The position numbers and the translations under genes are program-made. Below, in pieces: positions 56,915 to 64,000 of a DNA stretch of 64,000 bases. Where the stretch lies: the NCBI GenBank assembly GCA_012934845.2, contig WNNJ02000912.1:62001-126000 (forward strand), written 5' to 3'. The stretch's first letter is position 1. Every line of letters starts with the position of its first letter. A model generated the notes under the pieces. It searched no databases and was not told the origin of the DNA. It saw nothing but the letters and a program-made list of their open reading frames with translations. This stretch comes from Pomphorhynchus laevis. Its lineage: Eukaryota; Acanthocephala; Palaeacanthocephala; Echinorhynchida; Pomphorhynchidae.

Positions 56915-57800
56915 ATTAATATTCATTGCTTACACGAGCCGTATAACGTCATTGGTCAATGATAACACGAGGTTTACTGTCCGATGTACAATTCGTAAAG
57001 GAACGAATAATAAAAAATATTATCCTCGTGTAGTTCTTTCAATCCTATCAGCATTACCGTACACTACAATCAGCGAGGGTTCACTTCATCAGCAATGAGA
57101 CCACGGCTACATTTCGTGTTTCGGTCTGTTTACTGTTTCCGCTGAACACATTGTCGCCGAAATGCTGGTTTATATTTGGCTTATATAACAAATTACACAA
57201 TTTATCTATTCTATAGTTGGTGTGGGAGGTAACTATTATTTGTAATTTGAACATACCACATACCGATTTTTTTATTATTCGTTCCTATACGAATTGTACA
57301 TCTGACAGTAAACTGCAAGCTGACTTTTTACTATTGTGAATATTCATTGCTTACACGAGCCGTAATACATCATTGATAGGTTTCGTATTTTCCTCGTATG
57401 GTTCTTTCAATCCTATTAGCATCACTGTACTGTACACTGTAGTGTACAGTCTGAAACCATGAAATGCAGGCGTGAACTCACTGCTGATAAGGTCCACCCA
57501 CACTGATTGTAGAAATGTAGCAACTTCTACGTAATGTAGCAACTATTATTTGCAATTCAAACACACCACACACCGATTTTTTTATTATTCGTTCCTTTAC
57601 GAATTGTACATCGGACAGTAAACCGTAAGCTGTCTTTTTACTATTGTGAATATGCATTGCTTACACGAGCCGTATTACATCATTGGTCGGTTTTGTATTT
57701 TCCTCGTGTGGTTCTTTCAATCCTATCAGCATCACTGTACACTACAATCAGTGTGTGGACCTCATTAGCAGTTTGCCCACGCCTACATTTCATGGTTTAT
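56915..57800 (-). repeat. tandem array of hammerhead-family units (family C)
   Basis: GCTTACACGAGCCGTA starts recur at about 56929, 57350 and 57659. On the minus strand each unit carries GAAAC, (G)CTGATGA or a variant, GGTCCAC and CTGATTGTAGTGTAC. Stem I pairing is visible in the third unit (ACTG with CAGT). GAAA reads GATT in all three, so self-cleavage is unlikely. The array abuts the REL-type element copy gamma. Confidence 0.65.
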
Positions 57801-58573
57801 ATTATGCTTACATACCCAATTACACGATTTATGTGTTTTATAGTAGAATTATACGCGATAATTTCTCTCTCTCGCCAAATGCATTCCGTGACTGTTTATC
57901 AACGCTATACGGTTGGTATTCCGCAAACTTGTCCTTGCACTATATATGCAACGCTGGAACGAACTTTTCGCATTCCTTGTCATGTAAACGTGGAGGCATT
58001 CAAAATATACTCCACAATGCGATCAGAGATATCATTGCTCGTGAGTTGACGACTGTTTGCAATGGAATAGGTATCGATCATGGGTTAGAGTCCGTCAATG
58101 AACGCATATGTTTTAAGAGATTCACAACGAGTAGCGACGAGGCAGCGAGACTCGATGTTGCTTGCAATGAGCTCTTCGAAAGTCGATTCGGGCGGACGTT
58201 TTTCGACGTCACGATCTTTAACAACCATGCCGTTTCGTACTGCTCGTCGAAGTCCAATGCTTTCAACTACCACGAAGTCCGTAAAATATCAAAGTATAAG
58301 GAGCGAATCAATGTTGTTGAACGCGGAAGTTTCGTACCACTTGTGTTCGCTTCGTCTTGCAGCATTAGTGAGGGCACATTACATGTACTTAAGCGGATCG
58401 CTCAATTACAATCGACAAAATCAGCAACGAATTCCTACTCAAACTGCATCTGTACTTTGAAACGTATAATTTGGTTTACCCTATGTCGATCCGCATCAAT
58501 GTGTTACCTGGACTTTCGATCTGCATGTCACCGACCAGCACTATCTTGCGCCTACGTCGACAGATCAAACTGA
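57801..58573 (+). mobile_element. REL-type non-LTR retrotransposon fragment, copy gamma (C-terminal region)
   Basis: Within the open frame 57683-58573, the element part reads LSPNAFRDCLSTLYGWYSAN, a CNAG..HSLSCKRGG zinc-type turn, HNAIRDIIARELTTVCNG, then ARLDVACNELFESR and TFFDVTIFN (endonuclease-like core with two Asp), KYKERINVVERGSFVPLVF and a tail with LKRIAQLQSTKSATNSYSN. This is the best-kept copy of the C-terminal part here and is open for about 250 codons. No RT precedes it, so it is 5'-truncated. Confidence 0.8.
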
Positions 58574-58639
58574 TGCAACGATATTGATCATGTACCTTTC
58601 GCATCGTAACAACATTTTACCTATTGTACTAAAAAATAA

Positions 58640-58835
58640 TAACATAAAAAAGTTTGGGCATATCTTTGAGAGCGTATCTTTGAGAGCATATATGTAAGAG
58701 CATATCTTTGAGAGCATATATGTGAGAGCATATCTTTGAGAGCATATATGTGAGAGCATATCTTTGAGAGCATATATGTGAGAGCATATCTTTGAGAGCA
58801 TATCTTTGATAGCATATCTTTGAGAGCATAAAAAA
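58640..58835. repeat. 14/28 bp minisatellite
   Basis: GAGAGCATATCTTTGAGAGC alternates with GAGAGCATATATGT about seven times. The ORFs in all minus-strand frames here only reflect this repeat. A few more GAGAGCAT units occur at 58920-58975. Confidence 0.95.
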
Positions 58836-59036
58836 CCTTTATCTTAGAAAGAACCTTTCTTTTTCTGTGGATTCTAATAAATTAATTATTATAAAAAATA
58901 ATAATAACATAAAAAAGTTTGAGAGCATATCTTTGAGAGCATAAATAAGTTTGAGAGCATAAAAAAGTTTGAGTAACATATCCGAAAATAACATACAATA
59001 AATAACATACAATGACGGTACAATAAAATACATAAT

Positions 59037-60660
59037 ATGACTTGTGGGAAACAGTCCTCTTTTAGCAAGTGTGGTAACTGTAACACAAGAGCTGCAAAGT
59101 GTATTCGATGTGCCTGTCCAACGGCGAATAGAACATGTACAAACTGCTGTGCTCCAAATTGCACACGTCGAGACCAAATGATTAACGCACATACTCATGA
59201 GTCGAATTATATTACAAATAGAATTACTAATGTTCAAACTGAATGTACTCATAACTTACATTCCGGTCGAGGGCCCGACTGGGGAGAATGATATTCGCAA
59301 TATGGGCTTCAATACACAGGCTTACTTTGATGAATGTATCAAATGGATATCTGATCTATTTCGATTACAACGTTGTAACGCGAGTCATCAATTCATTGCA
59401 ACATTTGCCGATCTCTTCCCATGTGCTGCAAACTCTGCTGACTTGGAAAACTATTCACTTCAGCATGCAACAATGTTCAGCCAAGTAATTAGGCAAAACA
59501 TAGAGCAAGAAGGTCACTTCAATTCGCAGGGCATTGGAATGCAGATTAAGAATGTGGCACAACCAGGAGCTTTATGATATTTATCGAGAGACTGATTCTT
59601 CAAAACCGAATGGAGTACATAAAGATCAATGAAAATAGTAACACCGCTCAAAAAATGGCACAAAGACTTTATAAGATTGAATGACGAGTGGTAAAGCAAC
59701 GAGTGTGATACGAATGCTGTCTCTCGATGTAAGTAGGAGTGGACTTCTTCGCATTTATGATATTATCAACAATACAGTGTCAGTTAGGGAGAAACTTAGT
59801 ATACTACACCCTGAGGACTGTGAACTTAATATGTCTCTTGAACTAAAGAACCCATTACCGGGGATGTGCGAACATCACTCTTATGTATTTTTGGCAATTG
59901 ATGCACAAACGATTATATCGGTTAGTGGAACTGTTCAAGGAAGCAGTGAACCCTTTGGTATGGACGCTTAAGATTGGTACTTGATGCTTAATGAGTTCGG
60001 ACTTGATTCCATGCAACTAGCGGATGCGTTGGCAAAATTCCTCTCTCGGCTAGCATCGAAGGATATCAGTTTACCGAATTCAGATGCGTTTACTGCATAT
60101 CGGCTTATCCCACTGAACAAACAACCTGGAGTCCAACCAATATACATTGGAGAGGTAATCCGACGAATAATAACCAAATCAATTTTATCAATGATAACGC
60201 ATGATCTTACTAAAGTGGCTGATTGTGTACAGTTATGTGCTGCGCAAAAATGCGCAGCTGAGGCGGCAATCCACTCTACTAGGAAAACTTCCGAGTCATC
60301 GAATGATGTTTGCGTACTTCAGATAGATGCCACTAATGCGTTCAACGCGATCAATCGTAAACTGGCATTAAAGAATATGCCAAAAATTTGATCGGCCTTG
60401 TACCGCGTTCAAAATAACTGTTAAATATGGGGAGCGTATTGCCGATATCGATCGAACACTTTTCATACAACTGACGTTTTCGACATGCGGAGGAATAGGT
60501 CCGGAAGCTCACAAAATGATAAAAAATGCTGGCAAATCAAAATTCTACTAAACAGAAGACGTTAGAGCTATTACAATAATTCTATCAATAATCAGTGTCG
60601 CATTAGCGTTTTACACTAGATTGGGATAGTGTGTATTCGCGCTACATGGTTATATGTCAA
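59037..60660 (+). mobile_element. REL-type non-LTR retrotransposon, internally deleted copy delta
   Basis: Starts with a Cys-rich head (59037-59291: CGNCNTRAAKCIRCACPTAN and CTNCCAPNC), then a linker region (59197-59577), LLRIYDIINNTVSVREKL (59681-59971), and the start of the RT (59981-60391: AYRLIPLNKQPGVQPIYIGE, LQIDATNAFNAINRKLAL with the catalytic Asp of motif A). At 60401 it passes directly into the C-terminal tail (FSTCGGIGPEAH), so the RT palm with YADD and the endonuclease are deleted. Several frame changes are present. Confidence 0.78.
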
Positions 60661-61439
60661 AGAGCAAATACATCGAATCACGACGAAATATTGTAAAGAA
60701 AAAAGACCAACTTGATGAAAAATGTATTTATTACATATAAATGTTACTGTCTGTATAGACGCCCATTTGAGGGAACCTAATAATGTATTGTATCATTATG
60801 TATACAGGGCTTTGACCGAAAAGGCCGTTCTGCCCGCTTATTGTATTATTAATTATTAAAATATTATTATTATTTTTACGTAGACTCAGTTATCTGATTT
60901 CCAAATAATCGAAATTTAGAGTCAATATATAAACTACTATCGATGCGTTAAAGAAAAATAAACTATCTAAAGTTAAAATTTAAAAATTTACTATTTTAAT
61001 TTAAGTGAATAATTTAAGTAACTAATAAAATTGGTCTTATTTTAAAGTTACTTGTATTAAAACAAAGAAAATAAACATTTAATTAAATTTCATATTCAAA
61101 ACTACTGAACTAATTTTCATGAAAACTAATTTAATGCAAACATTAATGATGTTTTGATCAAATGCTAAAAATTTTTGATAACGAGCTTTGCATAGTGTTT
61201 TTTTAGTAGCTACAAAAATGACAGAAACTAACTTTTGTAATTACAATTATGAACTGCATTCATTATTAATTGTTTTTAAAAGTAAGATCGGCCTAATAAA
61301 AAAATCAACATACACATCTCATTTACCGATTTACGATTTAAATTGTCAAATGAAATTTGCAAATATTTTGATAAATTCAAATTATTTAGAAGTATAATTA
61401 TTTATTCTAAATAATTATAAAAACATAAAATATTATATA
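60661..61439. other. AT-rich sequence with PLE-end block
   Basis: A GTAGACTCAGTTATCTGATT block at 60881-60900 recurs (in complement) at other PLE ends. A 69-codon frame (61188-61397) has no domain. Confidence 0.4.
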
Positions 61440-62010
61440 GAAATATAAAAGACTTGTCAACAGAAGGTAATAGTATCCCAAATATAATTAATTCATATAT
61501 AGTGTATAGTATCTCAATTATTATTAATTTGTATATAATTTATACAAATTATCCCAATTATTTGTATATTATCCTAATAAATTTGTATAAAAAACGTAAT
61601 ATAAATTATATGAATATTAAATATTAAGTTTATATTAAAGCTGACTAAGATATACATATGTTATAATAATTATAACGCCTATCTAACAAAAATTAAACAA
61701 TCAAATAATTATAAATATATGGATAAAATTGAATTAATAGAATCCTTAAATATTTTGATAAATCAAAATTATTTAAAAGTAGGGACATCTATATTTAGAC
61801 AAGTAAAAGGTGTTCCAATGGGTGGTAATAGTAGCCCAATTATAGCTGACTTGTTTTTAAGCTTTATAGAATATGAATTTGTTCATAACTGTGTAAAAAC
61901 TAAATCTAAACAATATAAATATATGAAATATATGTTTCGATACATTGATGATATATGTGTATCTAATTCTAATAATTTTTATTCAATAAGCTGACAGATT
62001 TGTTTAGGTA
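61440..62010 (+). mobile_element. recent PLE copy, RT palm part
   Basis: From about 61640 it is nearly identical to the minus-strand copy at 23410-23040, including the noncoding stretch with TTATAATAATTATAACGCCT. Frame 61719-61994 encodes [19 protein letters not shown] and RYIDDICVS. The element breaks off soon after. Confidence 0.85.
61719..61994 (+). pseudogene. PLE reverse transcriptase palm fragment
   Basis: 91 codons with RT motif GVPMGGNSSP and catalytic RYIDD; differs by one residue (Phe to Ser after DDICV) from the 23334-22966 fragment. Too short to be active. Confidence 0.85.
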
Positions 62011-62559
62011 ACCTTATTCTTAATCAAACCCAATAAATAATAACGACTAAATAATATTGATGTCGCAAAATATTGATGATGAATAAAAGTGATTTTTATT
62101 TATATCTACAAATAAATTAATCCACTAATTTTAAACTTTTGTTTAAAATTATAATGTTTTTCTATAAAAGTGATTTGCATTTAAAAAAATTTTAATCCTT
62201 GACTTTTACAAGTCAAGGATTAATATTTTATAAATATTAATAACATAATTAATAACATATTTTACATGAATACATAAAATATAATAATTAATAAAATAAT
62301 ACGTAAAATATAAAATATAAGAAATAATATAATATAAATACGTAAAATATAAAATAACACGTAAAATACGTTAAATATAGTTGCATACGCGACTATATTT
62401 ACATATCTCATTCTTTTGATTGGTTTCATTAACAATCATTTAAATAATTAGATAGATACATATTAAACTATATAAAGATATGAAATATATGTTTGATATA
62501 CTAAAGATAAGGTGTTCATCACTTTATCACCTTATAAAAGATTAGTAGCTTAATTACCA
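62011..62559. other. AT-rich spacer between PLE pieces
   Basis: Repeats of ACGTAAAATATAAAATA type at 62290-62380. No coding sequence. Confidence 0.4.
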
Positions 62560-63070
62560 GAGATAATAGTAGCCCAATTATAGCTAACTTATTTTTAAGA
62601 TTTATACAATATGAATTGGTTCATAACTGTGTAAAAACTAAATCTAAATTATATAAAGATATAAAATATATATTTTGATATATTGATGATAAATGTCTTT
62701 AAATCTAATAATTTTTATTCAATAAGTGAACACATTTATTCAGATAGCCGTATTCTTAATAAAACCAATATTGATGATAAAGAAGGTATATTTCTTGATA
62801 TGAACATTAAATTAACATCAATTAAAACTACTTTTAATTTATATAGTAAAGATGATATATTTAAATTTACAATATACATATTTTTGCATGAGCATTCATG
62901 CATACCATATAATATAAAATATAATACATTAAATAATAAAATTTTAAGAATTGCAACAATATGTAATGATATTGGCTTTCTTCAAAATCATTTAAATAAT
63001 TTAATAGATACATATTTTAACACGTGTTTGACCCACGCTGCTATGTTGGGTCGAAGAATATGGATAGTGA
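62560..63070 (+). mobile_element. PLE copy, palm-to-thumb part, truncated at 3' region
   Basis: Begins with NSSPIIANLF-like sequence, then frame 62683-63114 encodes [40 protein letters not shown] and the [13 protein letters not shown] block. It then jumps directly into a piece of the structured 3' region (GCTGCTATGTTGGGTCGA at 63039), missing the last part of the ORF. Confidence 0.8.
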
Positions 63071-63954
63071 ACACTCTTTTCGATAAGAAATGTTTTAATT
63101 TCAGTAAACACTGAAGCGAAACGCTTTAAACGTTGCCTATCGATAAACAACGAACCTTCTTATGAAGCGAATAATCTGTATACTCACAATCTACGTTGAT
63201 TAAAAATTCTATAAATTGACGATAGTAGAGAGCTTTAGCTACAATCGAGTTAACGATCTTAATCACAAATTCTGTTACTTTACAAATTTCTACAGGATAT
63301 GTCTGCTCACACTCTTGATGAATATTTCGAGATTTTATAATATCTTACGTAACTCGTAATTATTTTTTATTTTAAAATAGCGACAAATCTATTTCTTGCA
63401 CATTTCTTACTTTTCGGTTCGGTTTGTTAAAATCGAGAAAAGTTTTTAAACATTCAATAATGCTTTTGCTGTATCAACTCCAAGAGTTTGTTCTTTGAGG
63501 GGTAATAATCCCTAAAAGTTTCTCTTTAAGGCCTTGAGATAAATCGTACAAAAAATAAACTTGAGTTGTGTCATTTATATCACTCGTCAGCTACAATTGA
63601 TAAAGTGGAAGCCAATTTGTTGGTGTTTGTGATGTTTGCAGGCATTTTAACTGTTTTAGCAGGCAAAGGCATCTCTCGAATTTTTAATTAACTGCTTAGT
63701 TCTTAAAACCTTGCAAACGAATAATCCATCCGTAATTTTCAAAGTCCCGGTAATTCAAAAAATTAATAATGTTAAAAGAAAATTATTGGACTCCCTAAAC
63801 AGAAAAAGTTATTTAGAAATTCTAAATATAAATGAAAAATGGAATTTTTTATAATAAAAAGTTTCCCAAATTACATAATATTATTAGTTAATCCATCATT
63901 TATATAATCATTTATATTATTAAAATATAAATGATTATATTATTAATGATTATC
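63071..63954. other. unassigned sequence
   Basis: Less AT-rich than average. The minus strand has short coding-like runs (for example MPANITNTNKLASTL near 63646) but I cannot assign a family. Confidence 0.3.
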
Positions 63955-64000
63955 TTATTATAATATAAAATATAAAATTTACAAGAAACATATTATTGCA
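63955..64000 (+). mobile_element. start of a further PLE thumb fragment at the window edge
   Basis: AAATTTACAAGAAACATATT matches the [11 protein letters not shown] coding block of the other PLE copies; it runs off the window. Confidence 0.6.

Noticed and set aside
58565-58829. Three minus-strand ORFs full of YALKDMLSHICSQR
   Set aside because: All frames of the same minisatellite are open; no protein.
63071-63954. Coding-like minus-strand runs
   Set aside because: Too short and ambiguous to name a family; left unassigned.

Overview
The window looks like a very AT-rich nuclear region of an invertebrate animal. Evidence: spliced exons with GT..AG borders, secreted proteins with animal domains (GH29 fucosidase, CBM14-like, ShK-like, VWA-like), many retroelement families (Jockey-like and RTE-like LINEs, a non-LTR family with a restriction-like endonuclease, Penelope-like elements), foldback elements and several satellites. 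CBM14-like and ShK-like secreted proteins would suit an ecdysozoan, but ShK and this retroelement family also occur in cnidarians, so I do not name a phylum.

Layout. 0.5-3.8 kb: a MITE and a decayed Jockey-like LINE. 5.8-14.85 kb: the last five exons of an alpha-L-fucosidase gene (+); its 5.8 kb intron holds a tandem hammerhead repeat, a Penelope-like element (PLE) and an RTE LINE nested in it. 15.5-18.1 kb: a 193-205 bp satellite with a four-unit higher-order period. 19.0-19.5 kb: a CBM14-like secreted protein (-). 20.4-24.6 kb: a cluster of PLE copies (-). 24.9-27.8 kb: two decayed REL-type non-LTR copies. 27.9-32.0 kb: a short-period AT minisatellite interrupted by a GC-rich foldback element. 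32.3 kb: a secreted ShK-domain protein. 34-39 kb: PLE ends, a terminal exon with prohormone-like features (-), and hammerhead-bearing repeats, including an inverted/tandem array with three complete type III hammerheads. 39-52 kb: mostly unrecognised AT-rich DNA with a second MITE and minisatellites. 52.5 kb: a VWA-like secreted protein. 54-58 kb: more hammerhead-family repeats and a small membrane-protein ORF. 57.8-60.7 kb: two more REL-type copies. 61-64 kb: more PLE copies.

The main find is the density of self-cleaving RNA signatures. At least three unrelated repeat families carry hammerhead ribozymes readable directly from the sequence. (1) A 369 bp unit has a textbook type III hammerhead in three copies (37362-37445 minus, 38034-38117 plus, 38403-38486 plus), arranged so that the two plus-strand ribozymes bracket one 369-nt monomer, as in retrozymes. 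(2) A ~465 bp tandem repeat has a minimal type I hammerhead (9687-9726 minus). (3) A dispersed family has a short-stem-III type I hammerhead with compensatory changes between copies (best at 54476-54520 minus). In addition, PLE copies share a conserved structured 3' region with a predicted pseudoknot. These RNA calls come from reading base pairing by eye; no folding or covariance search was run.
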